The translations under genes and the position numbers were made by a program. This document shows, one piece after another, positions 54,026 through 63,241 of a DNA stretch of 64,000 nt (positions are counted from its first letter, which is position 1; each line of letters opens with the position of its first letter). The notes under the pieces are model-generated. The model was not told the DNA's origin. It saw only the letters and a program-made list of their open reading frames with translations, and searched no databases. This DNA is from Lacihabitans sp. CS3-21 (GTDB lineage Bacteria; Bacteroidota; Bacteroidia; Cytophagales; Spirosomataceae), in the NCBI RefSeq assembly GCF_024343675.1, contig NZ_RJUD01000015.1:37384-101383 (forward strand). The letters are read 5' to 3'.

Positions 54026-55936
54026 ATGAAGAAATTTTTACTTTTTTTATGCCTCCTGAGTTCTGTATTTTCAATCTCCTCTTTTGCTCAGCAAAATATT
54101 CGGGAGGTGGCAGCGAAACTTAAATCGCATGAAAGTTTGGATCTGATCCAGATAGATAAAGCCCTTGTTGATTACAAAAGGGATTCTTTGTCCATGAAAA
54201 TACTTTCAGAGATAAAAGATTTTCCAATAGGAAGAATTTTTGGCTTAAACGCCCTGGGCGTTCTTGCAAGAAATACCTCTAGATACCAAGAATCTATTAG
54301 ACTTCATCTTCAAGCCCTTAGGCTATCGGAGGAAATTAAAAACCAAGAATCTATCATCAATAGTCTTAATATGCTTGGGGTATCCTACAGAAGGCTTGAT
54401 GAGGTTCGATTGGCACTTGATTTTCATAAGCAGGCTTTGAGTATCGCAGAAAAAGTAAAAGTTAAATCTGAAAGTATTTTGCGTAACACGGCTGTGTCAC
54501 TCAATAGTATTGGTAATATTTATTTGACTCTTAAACAATATGATCTGGCAGAGCAGCAGTTTATAAAATCCTTAGAAATAGAGAAAACACTTGAGAATAA
54601 ATTGGGTCTGGCTATAAATTATCAAAACCTGGGTATTATCAAAGAAGCTCAGAATAAACTTGATGAAGCACTTGTAAGCTATAGATTGTCCTTGGATTAC
54701 AACAATCAGATTGATTCAAAACTTGGGAAAATTATCTGTCAAAATTCGATTGGTCAGATTCTCATAAAACAAAACAAACCAAAAGAAGGACTGAAAAGGA
54801 TTCTTCCGACCATAGCTGAAGCTGAAAAACTAGGAGATAAATATTATATTACAATGGCCAAAATCAATTCAGGGTGGGCATTGAGTATTTTGAAGGACTA
54901 TCCAAGTGCTGAAGAAAATTTATTGAGTGGGCTTCAGATGGCAGTTGCTAATAATTTCAATTCATCTGCATCTGAGGCATACTCTCATCTTGCATTTTTG
55001 TATGAATCTTTAGGTGAGTTCCCCAAGGCTCTAGAAAACTTAAAAAAGAAGCAATTGTTTAGTGAGAAAATTCTGAATGAAGAGAATCTAAGGTATACGG
55101 CTGAATTGATAGTCAAATACGATAATGAGAAAAAAGAGAGCCAAATTACGCTTTTGGAAAAAGAGAATGAGATAGTAAAATACAAATTGCAGGAAAACCA
55201 AAAAATAATGATTTTTGCAGGTATTTTGTTGCTTTTGTTAGGAGGCTTATTATTAATATGGTACAGGAAGTATCAACTCAATAATGAAAAGAAGGTATTG
55301 ATGTTGGAACAACAAATGATGAGGTCACAGATGAACCCTCATTTTTTATTCAATTCTTTGAATTCAATAAAGTTGTATATCATCAACAATGAAAAAGAAA
55401 ATGCTGTTTATTATCTGAATAAATTTTCTAAACTCATAAGAACTATCTTATCCAACTCTAGAGAAAAAGAGATAACCTTAAAGGAAGAGCTGGAAACCAT
55501 GGAACTTTATATAAATATCGAAAGTATTCGTTTCTCAGAAAAAATAAATTATGAGGTCATCATTGAAGAAAGTATCAATACACAGCAAATTAAAATTCCA
55601 TCTATGATTTTGCAGCCTTTTATTGAAAATGCCATTTGGCATGGTTTGTCCAATAAAGTAGGGGATAAGTTCTTGAAGATTTATATCAGTAGCAAAGTGA
55701 AAGGTTCGATATCTTTTGAAATAGTGGATAATGGAATTGGCCGCCAAAAAGCTCAAGAAATTAAAGAAAATAAGGTTTCCAAACAAAAATCAATAGGTTT
55801 GAAACTTACCAAAGAACGACTTGATAATTTTGCCAAAAATATCAATAAAGAAATAGTGATGGAGTTTGAGGATATGTTTGATAAGAATAATGAACCTCTC
55901 GGAACTAAGGCCATTATTGTAATTCCCATAAAATAA
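54026..55936 (+). CDS. TPR-containing sensor histidine kinase, LytS/YehU-type
   Basis: A 636-aa membrane kinase. A signal peptide (to about residue 22) is followed by a periplasmic sensor of about six tetratricopeptide repeats (residues ~60-340; repeats such as LGVSYRRLDEVRLALDFHKQAL). Then come a coiled linker, one membrane helix at ~393-411 (IMIFAGILLLLLGGLLLIW) and the HisKA-like His_kinase domain with H439 in QMNPHFLFNSLNS. A GHKL ATPase ends the protein (FIENAIWHGL, DNGIGRQKA). It phosphorylates the adjacent LytTR regulator. The signal sensed is unknown. It ends at a terminator. Confidence 0.9.
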   Translation: MKKFLLFLCLLSSVFSISSFAQQNIREVAAKLKSHESLDLIQIDKALVDYKRDSLSMKILSEIKDFPIGRIFGLNALGVLARNTSRYQESIRLHLQALRLSEEIKNQESIINSLNMLGVSYRRLDEVRLALDFHKQALSIAEKVKVKSESILRNTAVSLNSIGNIYLTLKQYDLAEQQFIKSLEIEKTLENKLGLAINYQNLGIIKEAQNKLDEALVSYRLSLDYNNQIDSKLGKIICQNSIGQILIKQNKPKEGLKRILPTIAEAEKLGDKYYITMAKINSGWALSILKDYPSAEENLLSGLQMAVANNFNSSASEAYSHLAFLYESLGEFPKALENLKKKQLFSEKILNEENLRYTAELIVKYDNEKKESQITLLEKENEIVKYKLQENQKIMIFAGILLLLLGGLLLIWYRKYQLNNEKKVLMLEQQMMRSQMNPHFLFNSLNSIKLYIINNEKENAVYYLNKFSKLIRTILSNSREKEITLKEELETMELYINIESIRFSEKINYEVIIEESINTQQIKIPSMILQPFIENAIWHGLSNKVGDKFLKIYISSKVKGSISFEIVDNGIGRQKAQEIKENKVSKQKSIGLKLTKERLDNFAKNINKEIVMEFEDMFDKNNEPLGTKAIIVIPIK

Positions 55937-55937
55937 A

Positions 55938-55965
55938 AAAGGAGAAACCATTTAGTTTCTCCTTT
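55938..55965. terminator. Intrinsic terminator between kinase and DUF2911 genes
   Basis: AAAGGAGAAAC (55938-55948) pairs with GTTTCTCCTTT (55955-55965). It probably serves both convergent genes. Confidence 0.7.
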
Positions 55966-55988
55966 CTGTCAGATTGAATTATATCAGA

Positions 55989-56813
55989 TTAATTCAAAGA
56001 CTTTATTAATTTCTCATTCAAAGCTACATAATCAGGATTATTTCCTTTCGTAGCCAATTCTAAAGATTTTTTAGCGGTAGCTATCGCACCAGCTTTATCT
56101 CCAGCTTTCGCTTGAATTTTTGCCTTTAAATGAGCAATCCAATAAGCATCTGGTTGAGCGTCAACAGCTCTGTTAGCCCATGCCAATGCTTTTGTTAGAT
56201 CTTTGCCGTTATCGAAATAGTAAGAAGCAGCGGCGAAATACGGTTTGCTATCCACATTCATGGCTTTGTCTATTTCAGCCATGATTTTAGTGTCAATATC
56301 TGCAACGATTGGAAACTCAACTTCAGTATTTTCCCAGATTATGCTCATGTTTACACTATTTGAAGTTTGAGCTCCAAACAAAATCATAAAACTTTCAACA
56401 TTCATTGGTAAAGTAGAAGCTTTAGCGGTAAATCTTGTTACTTCGTTTTCTGCTTTGTAATTGAATACACTTGTTTCAGGTTTTGCAAGAATGATTTCCC
56501 ATTCAGTTTTACCTGGTACGGACAATAATGAATATTTTCCAGCTTTTACGGCTTTTCCACCTACAGTTACATCTTCACCAAAAGTAATCAAAGTTTGTCC
56601 GTTGGCTCCAGTTCTCCACATTTTGCCAAATGGGACTAAATCTCCAAATATTTTTCTGCCTTTGGCTGCTGGTCTTGAGTAGTTTACTTCAATGCTTGAA
56701 AGTGCAAAATCTTGTTTGATAGTTTGTCCTGGACTAGGAGCTGGCGTTTTAATTCCTTGTGCAAATGCACCTAATGACATTACCGAAAGAGCAAGTACAA
56801 TAAGTTTTCTCAT
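55989..56813 (-). CDS. Secreted DUF2911 protein with TPR-like tail
   Basis: A 274-aa exported protein with a signal peptide (MRKLIVLALSVMSLGAFAQ). The DUF2911 beta domain, residues ~20-165, has the family blocks VNYSRPAAKGRKIFG, PFGKMWRTGANG, and GKYSLLSVPG. The last ~100 residues are helical TPR-like repeats (ALAWANRAVDAQPDAYWIAHLKA). Common in Bacteroidota, function unknown. It is a lone gene, convergent with the kinase. Confidence 0.88.
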   Translation of the reverse strand: MRKLIVLALSVMSLGAFAQGIKTPAPSPGQTIKQDFALSSIEVNYSRPAAKGRKIFGDLVPFGKMWRTGANGQTLITFGEDVTVGGKAVKAGKYSLLSVPGKTEWEIILAKPETSVFNYKAENEVTRFTAKASTLPMNVESFMILFGAQTSNSVNMSIIWENTEVEFPIVADIDTKIMAEIDKAMNVDSKPYFAAASYYFDNGKDLTKALAWANRAVDAQPDAYWIAHLKAKIQAKAGDKAGAIATAKKSLELATKGNNPDYVALNEKLIKSLN

Positions 56814-56894
56814 AAAATTTTAAAGGTTTGTTTATTTAAATTCAACGCAATTTACTGCAAATTAGTTTTCTGAACTCTCAAAAACACCAATATT

Positions 56895-57683
56895 TCAGAG
56901 ACTCATTGAAAGTCCGCCATCTACTGGTAGATTGATGCCGTTTATTGAGGCTGCTATCGGTGAACATAAAAATGCCACTGCCGCTGCCACTTCTTCTGCA
57001 GTTGCGAACTTCCCTGTAGGGATATTTGTCAGTATTTGATTTTCTATTTCAGACCTTGCAATATTTGATGCGGCCGATTTTTGTGAAAGTACCTCATCTA
57101 AGCGACCTGTTAAGGTATATCCAGGTAACACATTGTTTACGGTTATTCCAAATTGAGCGATTTCTTTAGAAAGCGTTTTTGCCCAAGCAGCAACAGCCCA
57201 CCTGATAGTATTAGAAACGCCCAAGCCAACCAAGGGTTGTTTTACAGAAACTGAAATCACATTTACAATTCTTCCAAAGCCTGCCTCTTTCATACTGGGC
57301 ATAAAAGCCTGAGCAAGAATTTGATTGGCTATTAAATGTTGTTGAAAAACCGACTCAAATTTTTCTTGGCTTTCGTTAATGATATCACCACCCGCAGGAC
57401 CACCAGTGTTGTTGACCAAAATTTGGTAGTTTTTCTTTAATGCCAATTGATTGACTACTGATTTTAAATTTTCAATATCTGAATAGTCCAACACCACATA
57501 GTCGTGCATTTGGGTTTCTAACAAAACTGGCAGCTGAGAAAGTTTTTGCTTGAGTAATTCTTCATTTCTACCAACCAGCGTTACACTAGCCTCATTGTTA
57601 GCGAGTTCAACAGCAGATGCAAAGCCTATTCCTTTTGAGCTCCCACCTACAAAAGCGTTCTTGTTCTTTAAACTTAAATCCAT
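56895..57683 (-). CDS. Divergent short-chain dehydrogenase/reductase lacking YxxxK
   Basis: A 262-aa classical-length SDR. The cofactor loop GGSSKGIG (residues 13-20) and NNTGGPAGG strand are clear, and there is a Ser at 144 in the strand before the active site. But where the family has Y-x3-K it reads S157-N-T-I-R161 (GLGVSNTIRWAVAAWAKT). A subgroup of SDRs with this replacement exists as far as I recall; their chemistry is unclear. The closing residues INLPVDGG look normal. It lies 5 bp after the DUF202 gene on the same strand, so the two may share an operon. Confidence 0.85.
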   Translation of the reverse strand: MDLSLKNKNAFVGGSSKGIGFASAVELANNEASVTLVGRNEELLKQKLSQLPVLLETQMHDYVVLDYSDIENLKSVVNQLALKKNYQILVNNTGGPAGGDIINESQEKFESVFQQHLIANQILAQAFMPSMKEAGFGRIVNVISVSVKQPLVGLGVSNTIRWAVAAWAKTLSKEIAQFGITVNNVLPGYTLTGRLDEVLSQKSAASNIARSEIENQILTNIPTGKFATAEEVAAAVAFLCSPIAASINGINLPVDGGLSMSL

Positions 57684-57688
57684 ATTTA

Positions 57689-57988
57689 TTATTTTATATA
57701 TTCGTCCTTATAATTTCCAATGTGTTTTTCACTATTTATTATTTTTTTACGATGGATAAAGTAGTTGGCAACTCCGAAAATTAGAATCAAAATTGAAAAA
57801 GAATAAAGAGTAATTTCCAAATATAATGAGTTTTCTATTTTTAATAAATTATGCAGACTCAAAGCAGCTATAGAAAAGTACAAAGCTGTCCTTAAAAATG
57901 CCAATAGCGTTGACTGATTGGCTAATACTGTTCTTTGTAATGCCAGTTTTTCTCTCAGTATTAAGTCTTTGTTTATGACTTTGTCCAT
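57689..57988 (-). CDS. DUF202 membrane protein
   Basis: A 99-aa protein: basic N-terminus containing LALQRTVLANQSTLLAFLRTAL (the DUF202/YidH block with R-T-x-L-A-x-x-R-T) and then two to three hydrophobic helices to about residue 80, with a charged tail. Function unknown. It is first of a pair with the SDR gene. Confidence 0.8.
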   Translation of the reverse strand: MDKVINKDLILREKLALQRTVLANQSTLLAFLRTALYFSIAALSLHNLLKIENSLYLEITLYSFSILILIFGVANYFIHRKKIINSEKHIGNYKDEYIK

Positions 57989-58018
57989 CTCTACTTGTCT
58001 ATTTCTTGCAATTTAAGC

Positions 58019-58049
58019 AAAAAAAAATCTCGCACCTAAGTGCGAGATT
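58019..58049 (-). terminator. Intrinsic terminator of the large TonB receptor gene
   Basis: On the minus strand AATCTCGCAC and GTGCGAGATT (plus 58026-58035 and 58040-58049) form a 10-bp stem with a four-base loop, followed by nine T. Confidence 0.85.
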
Positions 58050-58073
58050 TTCTAAAAGATTATATTTCCAGAA

Positions 58074-61000
58074 TTAGTTAAAGATATATCTCAAACCTAA
58101 TTGTACTTGGAATACGTTGTCAATATTGATTGCTTTTACAAACGAATCTTGTATCAAAGAAGGAACTCCATTGATAGTTTGTGTGGCCAATCTGTAAGTC
58201 GGAACACCATTTACAGTGCTTCCCAATGTCATAACATTTCCAGTGGTTAGGTTACCCACACCCCACTTGTTATTGATCATGTTACCTACATTCAATATAT
58301 CAGCACGGAAACGAAGCGTGTTTTTCTTTCCACCAACGTTGATATAAACATCTTGCTCGGCAGTAAAGTCAAATCTTGTCAACCATGGAGAAAATCCACC
58401 ATTTCTTTCAGCATATTTACCTCTTCTAGTTTTCAAGTAAGGATTGTTCTCGATGAATTTCTCCCAAGCTTCCTGTTGTTGAGCTGGTGTCCAATTAATG
58501 GTTTGTCTTGCTCCAGCTGCATCAGTATAGGTACTAGTAAATGCAGAAAATGCAGTTTGATTACCATTATTAGGTATAAAAAGTAGGTCATTCAAAGTAA
58601 CACCATCTCCATTGATATCATTACCTGAAACATAAGATACTTTGAATCCACTTTGTGAAGTCATACCCAATGTCAACATAGTTGCTCCACCAAATTCACC
58701 ACCATAAACAAATCTCTTGTTTACAAATCCTACAAATCTGTGACGTAAGTCGTTGCCAGAATAAGCTAAATCAAGGTAGTTAAGGCCTTGAACAGAAGGA
58801 GTGTTTAGGTCTACTGTAGAGGATACCGTAGCAATGTCTCTAGCTTTAGCGTAAGTATAACCTACCATTCCACCAATTCCGTTAGCTCCCATTGGTTTCT
58901 CCAATTTGGTTGTCAAACTGTAAGAATATCCTTCGTCAGAGTTAGTCAGCATCAAAGCTCCGTTAATTTGAGAGTTGATATATCTGCTAGTTCCAGAAAC
59001 TGCAGAAGCAGGATATCTGTCTCTGTTGTCCAATCCTGAAAAAATAGCCGCTGCTGGCTTCAAGTTAGCATCGATATATTTCAAGGCATTAATATACTTG
59101 TTGAAAATACCTTCAATTGTACCAACTAAACCAAACGGAAGTTTTTGGTCAACTGCAAAGTTTGTTTTCCAAATCTGAGGGAATTTCAAATTAGGATCTG
59201 AAGCATTGATATTGTAACCTGAGATTTTGGTAATATCTGTAGTAGCTGGTCTATACACCGAAGGGTCCAAAGTAAATGGGAAGTTATTAGCTCCATTAGC
59301 TGTTGTTCTAGAAATACCAGAAATATTCACACCATTGTTACCCAATTGGTTCGAAATCAACACGTATGGAATTCTAGATAAGAACAAGCCAGATCCTCCT
59401 CTGATTTGAGTAGTTTTATTTCCTTTAACATCCCAGTTAAATCCGATTCTTGGAGACCAGTATAGACGACCTTTTGGAAGGTTAGCCATATTGACTTTAT
59501 AATCTGTATTGTCAGGAAGTTTGAAAGTCAAGCCGTCTACTACTGGGTTGTAATAGTTTCCTGCAGTAGGAGCTACACTAATATAATCTCCACGAAGACC
59601 ATAAGCCAATTTGAATTTCTCAGTTACTTGGAAATCATCTTGAGCATAGAAACTTGTCGTGTAAACTTTCAATCTCTGCCAAGGAGCCTCTCCGCCTTCT
59701 ACCAAAGAATATCTGTAGTCAAATTTGGCTACTGGTACTGGCGAAGTTGTAAGGTTTTTGTTATCCAAATACGCGTTAGCTGCAGTTTTGAAATCTTCTA
59801 TTGAGTTAAATGCCCATACACCATTACTTGCATAGAAAAACAAGTTATTTGATTTGAAGTACTCAAATGCACCACCAAAAGTCAAAGTATGTTTTCCAGC
59901 GAAATAAGTAAGGTTATCCGTCAAGTTGAATGTTGAATAGTCCAACTTGTTATCAGGGGTAAAAGGATCAAAACCAATAGTAGTATAAGTAGTATTGTCT
60001 TTTCTGATCTCTACAGTAGGGAACAATTGCGTACGATATTCTCTGTCTTCAATTTGCTTGTTAAATGTACCAATCAAATTATTGGCTAATTTTCCACTAA
60101 ATGTAGAGTTCCATTCACCTACTATCGAACGTGTATTATCTTGGATGATGTAACCTGTGTTTTGAGGTGAAAGAGCCAAAGCCAAGTTGCTACGGTTACC
60201 AAATCCTGCAGTGTTACCACTGTTTGAGTTTGATATTAAGGCATCTGATTTCGAATCATGGTGAGAGTAACGTAAGGTGAATTTGTTTTTCTCGTTCAAG
60301 TTGAAATCCAAACGAGCCAAGAATTTATTTGATTTAACTTCGTTGTTAAACTGGTCAACAGCTCCGATGTTGTAATCAAATTTCTCTTGCATAAATTTAC
60401 CTAAGTCTTCAATATCAGCAGCGGTTGTACGAGACACACTACCCGTTGCACCTGGACGGCTAGCTATCCAGTCTAATGCAGGCTTAGCACGATTCAAGAA
60501 TTCACCGTTAGCAAAGAAAAATAATTTATTTTTCAAGATTGGGCCACCAATTCTAAAACCGAAAGAGTTTTCTTTGAAGTTAGCTGCGGGAATTGCAATT
60601 CCGTTTGCTTTCTTTCCAACTAATCCGTCGCTTTGCATAAAAGTATAAACCGATCCTGAAAAATCGTTTGTTCCTGATCTTGTAACGGCGTTGATACCAG
60701 CACCAGCAAATCCTGATTGACGAATGTCAAAAGGAGCAATGTTGATTTGGATTTGCTCAATAGCATCTAAAGAAATAGCTGAAGTACCTGTACGACCACC
60801 AGCAGCAGCATCATTGCCTAAACCAAATCCATTGTTGAAAACAGATCCGTCAATTGTAATGTTGTTAAAACGGCTGTCTTGTCCAGCAAATGAGCTTCCG
60901 TTGCTGTAAGCATTGTATTTAGTTATGCTGTTCATGGTACGGCTCAAAGTAGGCAAGTTATTTACTGCCTCACGACCTAAAGTTGTCGCAGCACCAGTTC

Positions 61001-61409
61001 TTCCTGAAGAGAATATGTCAGATCTCGATGAAACCACGCTGATTTCCTCTAGCATTTTACCTTCTTCTACCATTTTGAAGTCTACGTTTGAAGAGGTACC
61101 TAAGTTAGTGATCACACCACTTTTAGATTCTTCTTTGTAACCAACAAAAGAAACAGTTACTGTAAATGGACCTCCAACCCTAACAGCTGGCAAAGTGTAA
61201 CGACCAGAATTGTTGGTAACAGCCGCATACTTTGAACCCGAAGGAACGTGTAATGCTACAACTGTTGCACCAGGAAGACCTTCGCCAGCATTGTCGATTA
61301 CAACACCGGAAATGGCGGCAGTAGTTACTTGGGCATTTGATTGAAGCGTGAAAAACATCAAAGCGAATGCACAAATAACTAATTTTAAAAAAGTAGTTTT
61401 TTGATTCAT
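58074..61409 (-). CDS. Large Oar-like TonB-dependent outer-membrane receptor
   Basis: A 1111-aa receptor from the ATG at 61409; an in-frame codon at 61472 lies upstream of the -7 box and is rejected. A signal peptide ([20 protein letters not shown]...) is followed by a carboxypeptidase-regulatory-like domain (~35-120: [19 protein letters not shown]). The TonB plug (~130-240) has [13 protein letters not shown] and [18 protein letters not shown] long barrel follows, ending in [12 protein letters not shown]. The [11 protein letters not shown] block is typical of Oar-type receptors. No SusD partner nearby; transported substrate unknown. Confidence 0.9.
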   Translation of the reverse strand: MNQKTTFLKLVICAFALMFFTLQSNAQVTTAAISGVVIDNAGEGLPGATVVALHVPSGSKYAAVTNNSGRYTLPAVRVGGPFTVTVSFVGYKEESKSGVITNLGTSSNVDFKMVEEGKMLEEISVVSSRSDIFSSGRTGAATTLGREAVNNLPTLSRTMNSITKYNAYSNGSSFAGQDSRFNNITIDGSVFNNGFGLGNDAAAGGRTGTSAISLDAIEQIQINIAPFDIRQSGFAGAGINAVTRSGTNDFSGSVYTFMQSDGLVGKKANGIAIPAANFKENSFGFRIGGPILKNKLFFFANGEFLNRAKPALDWIASRPGATGSVSRTTAADIEDLGKFMQEKFDYNIGAVDQFNNEVKSNKFLARLDFNLNEKNKFTLRYSHHDSKSDALISNSNSGNTAGFGNRSNLALALSPQNTGYIIQDNTRSIVGEWNSTFSGKLANNLIGTFNKQIEDREYRTQLFPTVEIRKDNTTYTTIGFDPFTPDNKLDYSTFNLTDNLTYFAGKHTLTFGGAFEYFKSNNLFFYASNGVWAFNSIEDFKTAANAYLDNKNLTTSPVPVAKFDYRYSLVEGGEAPWQRLKVYTTSFYAQDDFQVTEKFKLAYGLRGDYISVAPTAGNYYNPVVDGLTFKLPDNTDYKVNMANLPKGRLYWSPRIGFNWDVKGNKTTQIRGGSGLFLSRIPYVLISNQLGNNGVNISGISRTTANGANNFPFTLDPSVYRPATTDITKISGYNINASDPNLKFPQIWKTNFAVDQKLPFGLVGTIEGIFNKYINALKYIDANLKPAAAIFSGLDNRDRYPASAVSGTSRYINSQINGALMLTNSDEGYSYSLTTKLEKPMGANGIGGMVGYTYAKARDIATVSSTVDLNTPSVQGLNYLDLAYSGNDLRHRFVGFVNKRFVYGGEFGGATMLTLGMTSQSGFKVSYVSGNDINGDGVTLNDLLFIPNNGNQTAFSAFTSTYTDAAGARQTINWTPAQQQEAWEKFIENNPYLKTRRGKYAERNGGFSPWLTRFDFTAEQDVYINVGGKKNTLRFRADILNVGNMINNKWGVGNLTTGNVMTLGSTVNGVPTYRLATQTINGVPSLIQDSFVKAINIDNVFQVQLGLRYIFN

Positions 61410-61451
61410 AAAATAAAATTTGAGGTTAATTTGTTTAAAAAGTTCTTGATT

Positions 61452-61481
61452 CAAAAGTACAAATAAATTCATCGCTGCAAA
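61452..61481 (-). promoter_or_regulatory. Promoter of the Oar-like receptor gene
   Basis: Minus-strand TTTG (plus 61478-61481) and TACTTTTG (plus 61452-61459) are 18 bp apart, fitting the Bacteroidota consensus. Transcription would begin about 61446, 37 nt before the ATG. A second TACTTTTG copy at 61478-61485 could be an alternative -7. Confidence 0.55.
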
Positions 61482-61645
61482 AGTAATAGTTTTTTCAAAT
61501 GAAAAAAAATGACCTATTTCATAAGAACTTTAAACTTAGAATATTACATGAAAATATTGGTATTGGTAAATTATCAAATTGTTAAGGGTGGATTTGATTA
61601 GGTAATATTTGAATAATACAATAATTCGAAATTTTTGAATCGCCA

Positions 61646-62344
61646 TCAAAGTAATTTTGAAAACGAATCTGGGAGTTTACCAGAATATCCCAATAAGCTA
61701 AACCTGGCAAATAACTCCTCGGAATACCATTTGTTTTGTCTGGTTTTTTTTATGACCTCTGCATGTTGCTTTTTATGGTACGCGAATGCTTTCATGCTGG
61801 CTTCGTTTCTCCAGATGGAAATAGTGGCTTGTTTTAAAAAAGGAACTTCTCCGATCCCAATAGAGTAAATGAATCCTTCATTATTTGAGAAGTTTTGAGC
61901 TATTTCAGGTACGTTTTTCCAAAAATCTTTTGCTTTATTAAGTTTTATGGTGGCTCTTGTAAGTACAACTATAGGTTCTTCAATTCCAAAAGACGTATGG
62001 GTATTACTTGCAAAAGGTTGTTTCCCATCCCAAAACCCATGAGATTGTTTTGGAGATAGGTAGATGGTGAAAAATTCATCTGCGAATTTTTTGAGATATT
62101 TTGATATATATGAAACTTCTAAAAATTTTCGATAATCCCTTTCGGAGTTCCAAACCCACAAATAAGCCCACTGATTCAAATCTGGCTTTATATCGAAGGT
62201 GCCATTTTTTCCAGTTCCCATCAATTTATAAAATGACATACCGTAGTTATTTAGGAATAATATAATTCTAAAAACGGCCATTGACAAAAAACCAAAAATC
62301 GTTTTACTGCCTTTATACTGAGCCACTGTAAGTGTTACAAACAT
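61646..62344 (-). CDS. CrtA-like (spheroidene monooxygenase family) protein
   Basis: A 232-aa protein whose pattern follows CrtA-type monooxygenases: FYKLMGTGKNGTF near residue 38, WAYLWVWNSE, a PFAS...EEPIVVLTRATIKL strand near the middle, then GIGEVPFLKQATISIWRN and WYSEELFARF. In phototrophs CrtA oxygenates carotenoids at C-2. Bacteroidota homologues are common outside carotenoid clusters, and no other carotenoid gene is visible here, so the substrate is open. It is the only gene between the receptor and DUF547 and runs on the minus strand. Confidence 0.7.
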   Translation of the reverse strand: MFVTLTVAQYKGSKTIFGFLSMAVFRIILFLNNYGMSFYKLMGTGKNGTFDIKPDLNQWAYLWVWNSERDYRKFLEVSYISKYLKKFADEFFTIYLSPKQSHGFWDGKQPFASNTHTSFGIEEPIVVLTRATIKLNKAKDFWKNVPEIAQNFSNNEGFIYSIGIGEVPFLKQATISIWRNEASMKAFAYHKKQHAEVIKKTRQNKWYSEELFARFSLLGYSGKLPDSFSKLL

Positions 62345-62410
62345 ATTAATTGGTTTTTAAACTAAATCTCTTTTTTTTTCGTAATTCTATCAAATTAATA
62401 ACTCTTGAAA

Positions 62411-63175
62411 ATGAAAATCGTTCTAAATTTATTCTTTGCTCTTCTATTTGTTCAAAGTTGCTTTGGTGTAGAAGCACCTACATCTAGTGCCGCTCCCGTT
62501 TCACACGATTTATTCAATAGTTTGCTAAAGAAATATGTATCCGACAAAGGTGTGGTTAATTATGGTGGTTTCAAGAAAGATCAAAAGGAATTAAAGAAGT
62601 ATTTAGATGTGATATCTGCTAATGCTCCTGGCAGTTCATGGTCTGAAAATGAAAAGCTGGCTTATTGGATAAATGCCTACAATGCTTTTACGATTCAATT
62701 GATTCTTGACAACTCAGAGAATGACCTCAAAAGCATAAAAGATATTGGAGACAAAATTAAAATACCATTTGTGAATACGCCTTGGGATGTAAAGTTTATA
62801 AACATTGGTGGCAAAAAAATGGATTTGAATAATATAGAGCATGGTATCATAAGAAAGCAGTTTAAAGAGCCTCGTATTCATTTCGCTTTAGTTTGTGCCG
62901 CTAAATCATGTCCGCCACTAAGAAACGAGGCTTTTACGGCTGAGAGGTTAAACGAGCAATTGAACAATCAAGCTGAAAAATTCATAAACGATACATCTAA
63001 AAATAAAATCTCAAAATCAAGTGCAAGCATTTCAAAAATATTTGATTGGTACGGCATGGATTTTAAACCTACCTCCATTATAGATATCCTAAACAAATAT
63101 TCAAAAACGAAACTGGATTCAAAAGCCAAGATTTCTTACGCCACTTATGATTGGTCGCTTAACGGTTCTTTTTAA
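62411..63175 (+). CDS. DUF547 secreted protein
   Basis: A 254-aa exported protein; the signal peptide runs to a Cys (FALLFVQSC), so it could be a lipoprotein. The DUF547 core has WINAYNAFTIQLIL near residue 90, NTPWDVKFINIGGKKM, LNNIEHGIIR, and CAAKSCPPLRNEAF. Conserved Cys, His and Glu residues suggest a metal- or thiol-dependent fold, but no reaction is established. The start TTG at 62405 is rejected for the ATG at 62411. Confidence 0.85.
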   Translation: MKIVLNLFFALLFVQSCFGVEAPTSSAAPVSHDLFNSLLKKYVSDKGVVNYGGFKKDQKELKKYLDVISANAPGSSWSENEKLAYWINAYNAFTIQLILDNSENDLKSIKDIGDKIKIPFVNTPWDVKFINIGGKKMDLNNIEHGIIRKQFKEPRIHFALVCAAKSCPPLRNEAFTAERLNEQLNNQAEKFINDTSKNKISKSSASISKIFDWYGMDFKPTSIIDILNKYSKTKLDSKAKISYATYDWSLNGSF

Positions 63176-63241
63176 ATAAATCTCTATTTTGTTTCTTTTA
63201 CCAAACCTATTGAAGAAATTTGCTTCTTTTTAAATACATAG

